In this document: positions 1 to 6,923 of the stretch, piece by piece
How positions within the stretch are numbered: the stretch's first letter is position 1
How the letters are laid out: each line of letters starts with the position of its first letter
Assembly (NCBI GenBank): GCA_900538885.1
Contig: UQAI01000049.1
Span: 1-11,236 of the forward strand
DNA: 11,236 nucleotides
Reading direction: 5' to 3'
Source of the DNA: an uncultured Mollicutes bacterium
GTDB lineage: Bacteria; Bacillota_I; Bacilli_A; ML615J-28; CAG-313
Made by a program: the position numbers and the translations under genes
The notes under the pieces: generated by a model
What the model was told of the DNA's origin: nothing
The model's input: only the letters and a program-made list of their open reading frames with translations
Database searches by the model: none

Positions 1-50
1 TTATACTATATTTTGAGAAATAGTACAAAATTATTACTATTTTTGTTAAT
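1..50. repeat. 50-bp direct repeat, left copy
   Basis: Every base of positions 1-50 is identical to 1656-1705. The window starts at the first base of the match, so the repeat may extend further left. It contains a dyad: AAATAGTA (18-25), a 9-base spacer, and TACTATTT (35-42). The two copies bracket a block with a decayed RhuM gene, so they could be attachment-site or target duplications of an integrated module. A duplication of the aminopeptidase upstream region is the alternative. Confidence 0.9.
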
Positions 51-63
51 AGTTAACCACATA

Positions 64-78
64 TTAACTTAAAGTTAA
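64..78. repeat. 15-bp perfect palindrome next to the left repeat
   Basis: TTAACTT, a central A, then AAGTTAA form a perfect palindrome. It lies in a short stretch rich in GTTAA-type words (45-50, 52-57, 63-68, 74-79), all just inside the left 50-bp repeat. It could be a protein-binding site. In DNA this AT-rich, chance is also possible. Confidence 0.4.
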
Positions 79-117
79 GTTTTTGATTATTGCTAAAAAT
101 GTAATTTCCTTATAAAT

Positions 118-148
118 AAAAAAGAGCTAGTCTATATTGTACTAACTC
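118..148 (-). terminator. Intrinsic terminator at the left end of the minus-strand accessory block
   Basis: Read on the minus strand, GAGTTAGT pairs with ACTAGCTC (8 bp, one G-T wobble) around a 9-base loop and is followed by six T. It would end transcription from the small ORF and the broken rhuM gene, and marks the left end of that transcription unit. Confidence 0.6.
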
Positions 149-162
149 CTTATATCTCATAT

Positions 163-390
163 TTATTGTATTAAAAACGACATATATAATGGTATGGTAT
201 GTATTCCATTAGTTATTCCTATATTAGTATCTGCAAGTTTAAAATTACAACTGGTATTGTATTTATCTTTATTATTTAATATTTCTTTTAATGATTTTGT
301 ATTACCATTATTTAATTTTAATTTGATTAAAGTTAATTCATTATTATATCTTGTTACACCTCAACTTATGTCTTTAAATTTATTTACCAT
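163..390 (-). pseudogene. Possible relic of a minus-strand reading frame
   Basis: On the minus strand, a frame starting at the ATG at 390-388 reads MVNKFKDIS, hits TGA at 363-361, then continues open for about 65 codons (GVTRYNNELTLIKLKLNNG onward) to TAA at 165-163. The composition after the TGA looks protein-like, but I recognise no family. No clear ribosome site precedes the ATG. The plus strand also has a 69-codon open frame here (194-403), rich in Leu, Ile and Phe and without a good ribosome site, so open frames in this AT-rich stretch are weak evidence. Treat this as a possible decayed gene downstream of rhuM, or as noncoding DNA. Confidence 0.2.
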
Positions 391-444
391 ATACAAAAAA
401 TAAAATTTCAATAAGCTATAGGCATGTAGAAGTATACGTCAATT

Positions 445-1340
445 CTAAATATTACGCAATAAAGTTAGTATTAAATTATTATCTAATTCACTGATAGAAA
501 ATATCTTCTTACCTAAGTCTTTAATTGAGTGACCTAAATGATATAACTTATTTTGATCTATAATAATATATCTATCATGAACATTTGTGGTATATCTAAC
601 ATTTAAACCACCATACTGATTATTAAATGCATTTATATCTTTAGCTAATAGTCTTGAGTTAATACTTGTATAAATGGTAACTTGCACATTACTTTTCTTT
701 ACTACTAATCTATCAAGTATGGTTCTATCAGTATAATTATCAATTATAATTATTTCTTTATTTGCTGATTCAAATAATGATTGTATTAAAGTATATGCAT
801 CATAAAACTCTCCATCAAAGAATAACTGTGAGTTTTAAATCCTTTTGGTTTATATTCTTTTTCAATATTACTAACTCTTTCATCAAGTGATTCTACTTTA
901 TTAATTAATCTTACATAGTTTTCATTAGTAACAAGTGATCTTTCTTCATTAATTGCATAGCCTTTTATTAAATATTCTTTCAATACTTCGTTTGCTCATT
1001 TTCTAAATGTTACTCCCATAATTGAATTAACTCTGTATCCAACTGAAATAATTACATCTAAGTTAAATAATTTAACATCTATTTTTGTTTTTCTCATTTT
1101 TCCAGTTCGTGGATCATATTTATTTAGCTCAGTTGCAAAAAATGCAACACAGCTGATTTCATCTAATTCATTGATCTCAAATATGTTTTTAATATGTCTA
1201 GAAATAACTGATTTATCTCTTTCAAACAATAAGGCAATTTGATCTATTGAAAGCCATATAGTTTTTTCAAAAGGTGATATTTTAACATCTATTTCTAAAT
1301 TTTTATTATTAAATTTTATTATTCTATACTTTTCTTCCAT
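445..1340 (-). pseudogene. rhuM: RhuM-family (virulence RhuM / KilA-N-like) gene, broken
   Basis: Three minus-strand pieces join into one RhuM-like protein of about 298 codons. The N-terminal piece (1340-996) has the family's DNA-binding-like region, with TIWLSIDQIALLFERDKSVI, then HIKNIF, DPRTGK and ISVGYRVNS. It stops at a TGA (998-996) where the family normally has Trp in FRxWAN. The same frame continues ANEVLKEYLIKGYAINEE until a missing A near 833-836 shifts the frame by -1. The last piece carries a PLD-like C-terminal region with HDRYIIID and YHLGHSIKDLGKK, ending at TAG 447-445. The start ATG at 1340 has a strong GGAGGTGA ribosome site. RhuM proteins are common in islands and prophages and their function is poorly known. 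One nonsense plus one frameshift suggests a dead gene, although a sequencing error could explain the homopolymer indel. Confidence 0.85.
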
Positions 1341-1384
1341 TTGTCACCTCCATTAATTCTATTCCTTTTAAAACGACATCTAAC

Positions 1385-1564
1385 TCACAATGCATTTGCA
1401 TATTTTACTAAAAAGAAAATAGTTTGGGAATTACTCATATTTTCAAATCTAATTATTTGTTGATGCATTACCTCAATTTTATCCACGATATCTTGTTGTT
1501 CTATTGACTTTTCTTTTAATTCTTTATTGTTATATATTTTTGCTATTTTACTTAATTTTTTCAT
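1385..1564 (-). CDS. Small hypothetical protein, 59 aa
   Basis: The ATG at 1564 is preceded by GAGG at a 7-base spacing and by a TATAAT -10 box at 1587-1582. The product begins MKKLSKIAKIYNNKELKEKS, followed by a Gln/Ile/Glu-rich stretch likely to be helical (EQQDIVDKIEVMHQQIIRFE, about residues 22-41), and ends FFLVKYANAL at a TGA. It has no signal peptide and no clear membrane span. It lies 44 nt upstream of rhuM on the same strand and probably heads that transcript. The family is not recognised. It could be a small partner or regulator of RhuM, or the truncated front of a longer gene. Reading through the TGA would add only about 22 unconvincing residues and run into rhuM. Confidence 0.5.
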   Translation of the reverse strand: MKKLSKIAKIYNNKELKEKSIEQQDIVDKIEVMHQQIIRFENMSNSQTIFFLVKYANAL

Positions 1565-1581
1565 GACTATACCTCAATAGT

Positions 1582-1587
1582 ATTATA
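1582..1587 (-). promoter_or_regulatory. -10 box for the small ORF/rhuM transcript
   Basis: TATAAT on the minus strand ends 6 bases before the GAGG of the 59-aa ORF, so the leader would be only about 11 nt. No good -35 is visible at 17-18 bases (ATGTAA is the best). It is assigned mainly from the perfect -10 and its position. Confidence 0.5.
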
Positions 1588-1655
1588 CGATATTATTTAG
1601 GTATTTACATCATTTTTGTTTGCAATTTGAATTTCCCCTTTTTCTTAGATTATAA

Positions 1656-1705
1656 TTATACTATATTTTGAGAAATAGTACAAAATTATTACTATTTTTG
1701 TTAAT
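1656..1705. repeat. 50-bp direct repeat, right copy
   Basis: This copy is identical to 1-50 over all 50 bases, including the dyad AAATAGTA/TACTATTT, here at 1673-1680 and 1690-1697. It ends just before the extended -10 of the aminopeptidase promoter, so that promoter's -35 region lies inside the repeat. The sequences diverge completely after 1705 (compare 51 onward). Confidence 0.9.
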
Positions 1706-1717
1706 TTGTGGTATAAT
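1689..1717 (+). promoter_or_regulatory. Promoter of the M18 aminopeptidase gene
   Basis: TATAAT at 1712-1717 is preceded by TG at 1709-1710, making an extended -10. The best -35 at 17-bp spacing is a poor TTACTA (1689-1694), which fits an extended -10 promoter. The -35 region overlaps the dyad in the right repeat copy, so a protein binding the dyad would affect this gene. The predicted leader is about 16 nt. Confidence 0.7.
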
Positions 1718-1739
1718 AAATATAAAGGAGATGATAATT

Positions 1740-3107
1740 ATGTATGCAAAAAATGCATGGAGTAAATATACCGGTAACGCATTAACTGAATTAATGAAAT
1801 TCAATGATGAATATAAAGATTTCATATCTACTGGTAAAACGGAAAGAAAATGTGTAAAACAAGCTGTAAAAATAGCTGAAGAAAATGGTTTTAAAAATAT
1901 TAAGGACTTTAAATCTCTTAAAACTGGTGATAAGGCTTACGCAACAAATAAAGGCAAAAACTTCGTGGCTTTTGTTATCGGTGAGAAACCTTTAGAAGAA
2001 GGTCTTCGTGTTTTAGGAGCACACATTGATTCACCAAGACTTGATGTTAAACAAAACCCTTTATATGAAAGTAATAGCTTTGCTTTACTTGACACTCACT
2101 ATTATGGTGGTATTAAAAAATATCAATGGGTAACTATTCCTCTTGCCATTCACGGTGTTGTTTGTAAGAAAGATGGTAGTATCGTTGAAGTTACTATTGG
2201 TGAAGATGATAATGATCCTGTTGTTGGTATTAGTGATTTACTAATTCATCTATCAGGTGATCAACTTCAAAAAACTGCTTCAAAAGTTATTGAAGGTGAA
2301 GACTTAGACCTTACTCTTGGTAGTATGCCACTTGAAGGTGAAGAAAAAGATGCTGTTAAAGCCAATGTTTTGAAATTACTTAAAGAAAAATATGGCTTTG
2401 AAAATGAAGATTTCTTAAGTGCTGAACTTGAAATTGTTCCTGCCGGAAAAGCCCGTGACTATGGTCTAGATCGTAGTATGGTAGCAGGATATGGACATGA
2501 TGATAGAGTTTGTGCTTACACTTCATTACGTGCTGTTATTGATACTCCTACTTCTACTTATACTACTTGTGCAATTTTAGTTGATAAAGAAGAAGTTGGT
2601 TCTATTGGTGCAACCGGTGCATCATCTAAATTCTTCGAAAATATTATCGCTGAAGTAATTAGTTTAACTGGCGAATATAATGAATTAAAAGTAAGACATG
2701 CTATGGAAAATACTAAAATGCTTTCAAGTGACGTTTCTGCTGGATTTGATCCTCTATATGCAGGCGTTAATGACAGTAAAAATGCTGCATATTTAGGTAA
2801 TGGTATTTGTTTCAACAAATATACTGGTGCTCGTGGTAAAAGTGGTTGTAACGATGCAATGCCTGAATACTTCGCCGAAATTAGAAGAGTAATGGATGAC
2901 AATAACGTAAACTTCCAAACTGCTGAACTTGGCAAAGTTGACCAAGGCGGTGGCGGCACAATTGCTTACATCTTAGGCAACTACAATATGAATGTAATTG
3001 ATGCTGGTATTGCGGTATTAAATATGCACGCTCCAATGGAAATTGTTTCAAAGGTTGATGTATACGAAGCATACCTTGCTTATAAAGCATTCATTAATAA
3101 ACTATAA
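1740..3107 (+). CDS. M18 family zinc aminopeptidase
   Basis: A cytoplasmic metallo-aminopeptidase that removes N-terminal residues from peptides; many M18 enzymes prefer acidic or hydrophobic residues. The 455-aa product has the family metal-site motifs: GAHIDSPRLD (His95), GHDDRVCAYTS (Asp254), DKEEVGSIGATGASS (Glu283/284), SSDVSAGFDP (Asp331) and NMHAPME (His430), plus the GGGGTIA loop at 403-409. I chose the ATG at 1740 because AAGGAG lies 9 bases upstream. The in-frame TTG at 1668 falls upstream of the -10 box and cannot be the start. The gene is monocistronic, with its own promoter and terminator. Length is typical and no lesion is seen. Its upstream region carries one copy of the 50-bp repeat, so the accessory block lies directly behind its promoter. 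Confidence 0.95.
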   Translation: MYAKNAWSKYTGNALTELMKFNDEYKDFISTGKTERKCVKQAVKIAEENGFKNIKDFKSLKTGDKAYATNKGKNFVAFVIGEKPLEEGLRVLGAHIDSPRLDVKQNPLYESNSFALLDTHYYGGIKKYQWVTIPLAIHGVVCKKDGSIVEVTIGEDDNDPVVGISDLLIHLSGDQLQKTASKVIEGEDLDLTLGSMPLEGEEKDAVKANVLKLLKEKYGFENEDFLSAELEIVPAGKARDYGLDRSMVAGYGHDDRVCAYTSLRAVIDTPTSTYTTCAILVDKEEVGSIGATGASSKFFENIIAEVISLTGEYNELKVRHAMENTKMLSSDVSAGFDPLYAGVNDSKNAAYLGNGICFNKYTGARGKSGCNDAMPEYFAEIRRVMDDNNVNFQTAELGKVDQGGGGTIAYILGNYNMNVIDAGIAVLNMHAPMEIVSKVDVYEAYLAYKAFINKL

Positions 3108-3117
3108 ACCAAATATG

Positions 3118-3142
3118 AGGCTAAGTTATCTTAGCCTTTTTT
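3118..3142 (+). terminator. Terminator after the aminopeptidase gene
   Basis: AGGCTAAG and CTTAGCCT form an 8-bp perfect stem with a TTAT loop, followed by a run of T. It starts 10 bases after the stop codon. Confidence 0.9.
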
Positions 3143-3177
3143 ACTTGTTTATGTGAGCCTTTTCTTTTTCACTTTAT

Positions 3178-3206
3178 TTGAAAGAAACTAAAAAAACGAG
3201 TATAAT
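3178..3206 (+). promoter_or_regulatory. Promoter of the MATE gene
   Basis: TTGAAA (3178-3183), a 17-bp spacer and TATAAT (3201-3206) make a near-consensus sigma-A promoter. The ribosome site AAAGGTGA begins 4 bases after the -10, so the transcript would start within or next to the Shine-Dalgarno sequence. Confidence 0.85.
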
Positions 3207-3222
3207 ATATAAAGGTGATTAT

Positions 3223-4674
3223 ATGGATAATGAATTAAAAATTAAAAAAGTAAAAAAGCATGAGATTGACATGTGTAGTGGTAATCTATTTAAAAAAATA
3301 ATAATATTTAGTCTACCGCTTGCTGCAATGGGGATGTTACAATTATTTTATAATGCGGCCGACCTTTTAGTTGTTAGTAACTTCGGTAATCAAGAAGGCG
3401 CATTAGGAGCCGTTGGTTCAACCTCTGCTTTAATTAATTTAATTGTCAACCTTTTTATGGGGCTATCCGTTGGTACTAACGTGGTATGTGCAAAGTTATT
3501 TGGAGCAAAAGAGTACGACCGAATTGGTAAAGTAGTACATACCTCAATCCTTATAAGTTTAATTACTGGTACTATTCTTGGAATTATTGGATTCTTTATG
3601 GCCGGTACTTTCTTAAAACTTATGAATAATGATTTATATCTATCTGAATTATACTTAAAGATATATTTTATTGGTATGCCATTCAATATGGTTTACAACT
3701 TCGCGGCAGCGGTTCTACGAGCAATCGGTGATACCAAAAGACCTTTATATTTTCTATCAATTGCTGGTATCATTAATATCATTTTAAATTTATTTTTTGT
3801 AATTGTCTGTAAAATGGGAGTTGCTGGGGTTGCGGTTGCGACAATCATATCTCAACTTATTTCATGTGTTTTAATTATGTGGACATTACTAAAATCTAAT
3901 GAATGTTATCGTTTTAGATTTAATGAATTAAAAATTCATAAAAAAGAACTTCTTGAAATTGTTAAAATTGGTTTACCTGCAGGTATTCAATCATGTATCT
4001 TCTCAATTTCTAATGTTATTATTCAATCTTCTGTAAACAGTTTTACTGTAAATAAAACTGCAGTAATGGATGGTAACTCAGCAGCTTCAAGTATTGAAGG
4101 CTTTGTCTATACTGCAATGAATGCCGTTTATCATGCGGCACTAGCATTTACTGGACAAAACTATGGTGCTGAAAACAAAAAGAATATTAAAAAAGTTACA
4201 ATTTATTCACTTGTTATTGTTACAATGATTGCTTTAGTGTTTGGTGGGGCACTCTTTATTCTTGGTCGCCAAGTTCTAAAAATTTACATAAGACCTACTG
4301 GTAACAGTGAAGAAGCCGTTCAAGCAGCCAAAGTTGCGCTTGAAGTTGGATACATCAGACTACACTATCTTTGCCTTCCTTACTTTTTGTGTGGTATTAT
4401 GGATGTAATGGTTGGAGTGCTTCGAGGCCTCGGTTCATCCACTATTCCAATGATTGTTTCGATTGTTGGTGTATGTGGATTTAGAATTGCTTGGATTTAT
4501 CTCATTTTTAGAGAATATACTTCATTTGTAGACTACAATGACTTACATATGTTATATATTTCATATCCAATTTCTTGGATTATAACTTTCTTAATTCATC
4601 TAATTACTTACTTTATTTATTCAAGAAAATTATTTAAGAAATTTAAATGTACAACTGACCTTAAAACTGCTTAA
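3223..4674 (+). CDS. MATE family multidrug/cation efflux protein
   Basis: A 483-aa polytopic membrane protein expected to export drugs or metabolites by Na+ or H+ antiport. It has the two-lobe MATE pattern: lobe one begins at SLPLAAMGMLQLFYNAADLL (about residue 30) and lobe two at GLPAGIQSCIFSISNVIIQS (about residue 250), with about twelve hydrophobic segments in all. Other family signatures are the GxxxxxN/A-rich segments and AVLRAIGDTKRP between helices. It fits the NorM/DinF/MepA-type superfamily, but the substrate cannot be inferred. The ATG at 3223 follows AAAGGTGA; the in-frame TTG at 3178 is the -35 box and is rejected. The gene stands alone, and its stop codon lies inside the first arm of the terminator stem. 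No adjacent regulator is seen; the TetR gene is about 5 kb away. Confidence 0.95.
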   Translation: MDNELKIKKVKKHEIDMCSGNLFKKIIIFSLPLAAMGMLQLFYNAADLLVVSNFGNQEGALGAVGSTSALINLIVNLFMGLSVGTNVVCAKLFGAKEYDRIGKVVHTSILISLITGTILGIIGFFMAGTFLKLMNNDLYLSELYLKIYFIGMPFNMVYNFAAAVLRAIGDTKRPLYFLSIAGIINIILNLFFVIVCKMGVAGVAVATIISQLISCVLIMWTLLKSNECYRFRFNELKIHKKELLEIVKIGLPAGIQSCIFSISNVIIQSSVNSFTVNKTAVMDGNSAASSIEGFVYTAMNAVYHAALAFTGQNYGAENKKNIKKVTIYSLVIVTMIALVFGGALFILGRQVLKIYIRPTGNSEEAVQAAKVALEVGYIRLHYLCLPYFLCGIMDVMVGVLRGLGSSTIPMIVSIVGVCGFRIAWIYLIFREYTSFVDYNDLHMLYISYPISWIITFLIHLITYFIYSRKLFKKFKCTTDLKTA

Positions 4675-4705
4675 AATACCTGTTTTTCAACAGGTATTTT
4701 TCTTT
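4673..4705 (+). terminator. Terminator between the convergent MATE gene and kinase operon
   Basis: A perfect 12-bp stem (AAAATACCTGTT with AACAGGTATTTT) and a TTTC loop is followed on the plus strand by TCTTTATTT. The stem is symmetric and could also act on the minus strand for the operon ending at 4704, but the minus-strand T-run is weaker. Confidence 0.9.
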
Positions 4706-5309
4706 ATTTAAATAATTTGCTGATAACTGGTACTACTTCTTTAATTACACAATTAGTAGTATTAATACATAAATCATAATTGATAGGATCTCCCCACTCT
4801 TGACCAGTATAGTAAGAATAATAGCGAGCACGGTCTTTGTCAATTTTTTTAATTTGTTTCATTATTTGTTTTTTAGTTAGTTCTTCATCATTTGGTTTAC
4901 GACTTACACATCTTTTTATTCTACTTTCCATTTCCGCATAAACAAATATACGGTAAGGGTTAAAGTCTTTAAGAATATAGTCAGCACATCTACCAACAAT
5001 GACACATGATGATTTTTGAGCAAGCTCCTTAATTATTTCTGTTTGAGCTTGATAAATGTTTTGCATTTGGGTTAAATGATAATCTTCAACCATAAAGTTG
5101 ATGGTATGACCTACTGTAATTGGATACAAATTATGTGGTCTTTTTTCAATTACTTCTTGAACATACTCTTCAGATAATGAAGTCTTTTTCGCAATCTCAG
5201 TTATTATTTCTTTATCATAATATTCATAACCCAACTCTTCAGCAAGTCTTCTTCCAAGTTCACGACCACCACTACCAAATTCACGTCCTATTGTTATAAT
5301 AGTATTCAT
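4704..5309 (-). CDS. Cytidylate-kinase-like P-loop protein
   Basis: A 201-aa protein of the cytidylate kinase-like family (Pfam 'Cytidylate kinase-like', distinct from canonical Cmk). The N-terminus has the modified Walker A loop ITIGREFGSGGRELGRRLAE (residues 5-24), where the usual Lys position is Arg/Gly-rich, as in this family. CVIVGRCADYIL follows near residue 102, and the Arg/Lys-rich lid region (RIKRCVSR, then DKDRARYYSYYTG) near residues 130-170. It is probably a nucleotide or small-molecule kinase, but the substrate is not established for this family. The start ATG has AGAGGG just upstream. It is the last gene of the minus-strand operon, 14 nt after the DUF1667 stop. Its link to glycerol-3-phosphate oxidation is unexplained. 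Confidence 0.85.
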   Translation of the reverse strand: MNTIITIGREFGSGGRELGRRLAEELGYEYYDKEIITEIAKKTSLSEEYVQEVIEKRPHNLYPITVGHTINFMVEDYHLTQMQNIYQAQTEIIKELAQKSSCVIVGRCADYILKDFNPYRIFVYAEMESRIKRCVSRKPNDEELTKKQIMKQIKKIDKDRARYYSYYTGQEWGDPINYDLCINTTNCVIKEVVPVISKLFK

Positions 5310-5323
5310 AATTTCCCTCTCTT

Positions 5324-5674
5324 CTATTCTTTTTCATTTATTGTTCTTGTAGCTTTAATATCTACTCCAAGATTCAAAACATTTTTTATAAGGATATCAT
5401 CAACTTTGATTGGTGCTTTTACGTTTGCTTTATTAATTTCTTTCATCACTTCAAATATTTTACTTTTAGGTACTGGTTTAGTTGTTACAACTGGTACTCT
5501 TTTTAATTCACCATTATTAACTTTAATAGTTGAAGTTACCATTCTTGTTGGTAAAGTTAGTTCATTTATTGCATATGTTTCGCCGCGTTTGCAACTGTTA
5601 CCTGTTACTTTATTATTTTCATCTACTTGTAAGTGACATCCTTTTGGACAAATTATACAAATTAAATTATGCAT
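5324..5674 (-). CDS. DUF1667 four-cysteine protein of the GlpA-like module
   Basis: A 116-aa protein with an N-terminal Cys cluster: Cys6, Cys9 and Cys13 (CIICPKGC) and Cys28 (GNSCKRGE). This is the DUF1667 pattern and suggests a metal site, iron-sulphur or zinc. The rest is a small alpha/beta region with PVPKSKIFEVMKEI and NLGVDIKATR. DUF1667 genes commonly sit beside GlpA-like dehydrogenase and FAD oxidoreductase genes, and I infer a third subunit of that complex, possibly carrying electrons, in place of the membrane GlpC of E. coli. Its ATG overlaps the flavoprotein stop in ATGCATAA (8 nt), indicating translational coupling. It ends in TAG. Confidence 0.9.
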   Translation of the reverse strand: MHNLICIICPKGCHLQVDENNKVTGNSCKRGETYAINELTLPTRMVTSTIKVNNGELKRVPVVTTKPVPKSKIFEVMKEINKANVKAPIKVDDILIKNVLNLGVDIKATRTINEKE

Positions 5675-6923
5675 CGGCCACCTCTATCTTTAAATCTTCT
5701 TTACCTAAAACTATTGATTTATCTAAAAGAAGATTTTCCATTTCTGCTGGAATTAAATATTGTTTCTTTATTTGTTTGATTAATTTATTATTTTGATAAA
5801 CATTTATATATGAAGCTTTATGAGGAACTGTTACTCTAAAACTAATTTTAATTTTATCAATATTTGAAATGTTTATTTGTTGTGGTAAAACATAGCCAAT
5901 GCCTTTACCACAAATTATATTAATGCTTTCCCCTTTTGTAAGTTCACCCTTTAAATACTTTGTGGCACTAAGTCCTGCCTTTTCACCTTCTAAAGTTACA
6001 TAGTCAACAAGATCATGAACATGCAAAGAGTTACCACAAGCAAAGATGCCAGGAATACTGGTTTGATAAGATTCATCAACTAGTGGGCCTTTAGTTTTTG
6101 GATGAATCATTACTCCTAGTTTTTCAAGTAATGGATTACTAGGTATTAATCCAATTGATAGTAACAAAGTATCCACTTCAAATTCTTTATCTGTACCTTC
6201 AATAAAGTTTAAATTATCATCTACTTCCGTTAAAACTATTTTTTCAAGTCTTGACTTTCCAATCGTTTTACTGATAGTATGATGTAAATATAGTGGAATG
6301 TCATAATCTTCAAGGCATTGTACAATATTACGATTTAAGCCATTAGAGTATGGCATTATTTCCGCAACTCCAAGTACATCTGCTCCTTCTAGTTTCATTC
6401 TTCTTGCCATAATTAAGCCTATATCACCACTACCAAGAATAAAGACTTTTTTACCGACCATATAACCTTCAATGTTTAAATATTTTTGAGCCATACCAGC
6501 CGTCATAACTCCACTAGAACGGTCACCACTAATACCGATTGCGCCTCTTGTTCTTTCACTACAACCGGTTGCACAAATTATTGTTTTTGTAAAAACTTTA
6601 ACTAAACCTTCCGTATCATTTGAGTATATAACATTAAAACCATTTTCTAACTTTTCAATTTCTAATACCATTGAGTTAGTCTTACAAGGAATATTTCTTT
6701 TTTTAATTTCATTTTCAAATCTACTAGCATATTCAGGTCCTGTTAATTCTTCTTTAAAGGTATGTAGGCCAAACCCATTGTGAATACATTGTAAAAGAAT
6801 GCCTCCTAGATATGGTTCTTTTTCAATAATAAGTAGTGAGGTTATTCCATTATCATAAGCACTTATGGCACTAGCAAGGCCCCCACTTCCACCACCAATA
6901 ACTATTAAATCATACTTATTCAT
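5667..6923 (-). CDS. FAD/NAD(P) oxidoreductase, GlpB-like partner of the dehydrogenase
   Basis: A 418-aa pyridine-nucleotide-disulphide-type flavoprotein. It shows the FAD loop VIGGGSGGLASA (residues 8-19), GGILLQCIHNGFGLH (40-54), the ATG motif near 118-120 followed by CSERTRG, the second dinucleotide loop GSGDIG (164-169), and GIFACGN plus LEGEKAG near the C-terminal end of the FAD domain. A C-terminal tail of about 90 residues is less conserved. It probably passes electrons between the GlpA-like subunit and NAD(P) or another carrier. I chose ATG 6923 (AGGTGA 5 bases upstream) over the in-frame GTG at 6932. The start overlaps the upstream stop as ATGAATAA, and the downstream junction has a nearly identical overlap. 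It is one of three coupled redox genes. Confidence 0.92.
   Translation of the reverse strand: MNKYDLIVIGGGSGGLASAISAYDNGITSLLIIEKEPYLGGILLQCIHNGFGLHTFKEELTGPEYASRFENEIKKRNIPCKTNSMVLEIEKLENGFNVIYSNDTEGLVKVFTKTIICATGCSERTRGAIGISGDRSSGVMTAGMAQKYLNIEGYMVGKKVFILGSGDIGLIMARRMKLEGADVLGVAEIMPYSNGLNRNIVQCLEDYDIPLYLHHTISKTIGKSRLEKIVLTEVDDNLNFIEGTDKEFEVDTLLLSIGLIPSNPLLEKLGVMIHPKTKGPLVDESYQTSIPGIFACGNSLHVHDLVDYVTLEGEKAGLSATKYLKGELTKGESINIICGKGIGYVLPQQINISNIDKIKISFRVTVPHKASYINVYQNNKLIKQIKKQYLIPAEMENLLLDKSIVLGKEDLKIEVADA

Noticed and set aside
194..403. 69-codon plus-strand open frame
   Set aside because: Its product is a low-complexity Leu/Ile/Phe-rich string with no good ribosome site, and the AT-rich DNA is open on both strands here.
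820..840. Programmed -1 frameshift to express full RhuM
   Set aside because: The bases GGA TTT AAA ACT do not allow a canonical slip into the needed frame, and the upstream TGA would already stop translation.
1668..1739. Upstream TTG start extending the aminopeptidase by 24 residues with an apparent hydrophobic N-terminus
   Set aside because: It lies upstream of the -10 box and inside the direct repeat; the ATG at 1740 has an ideal AAGGAG. The apparent signal peptide is translated promoter DNA.
2558..2959. 133-codon minus-strand frame inside the aminopeptidase gene (and 2881-3090)
   Set aside because: These are shadow frames of the well-supported M18 gene with no family features.
3390..3686. 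98-codon minus-strand frame inside the MATE gene
   Set aside because: Shadow of the MATE coding sequence.
5406..5796. Plus-strand frames opposite DUF1667 and the flavoprotein gene
   Set aside because: Antisense shadows; the minus-strand genes show clear motifs and overlaps.
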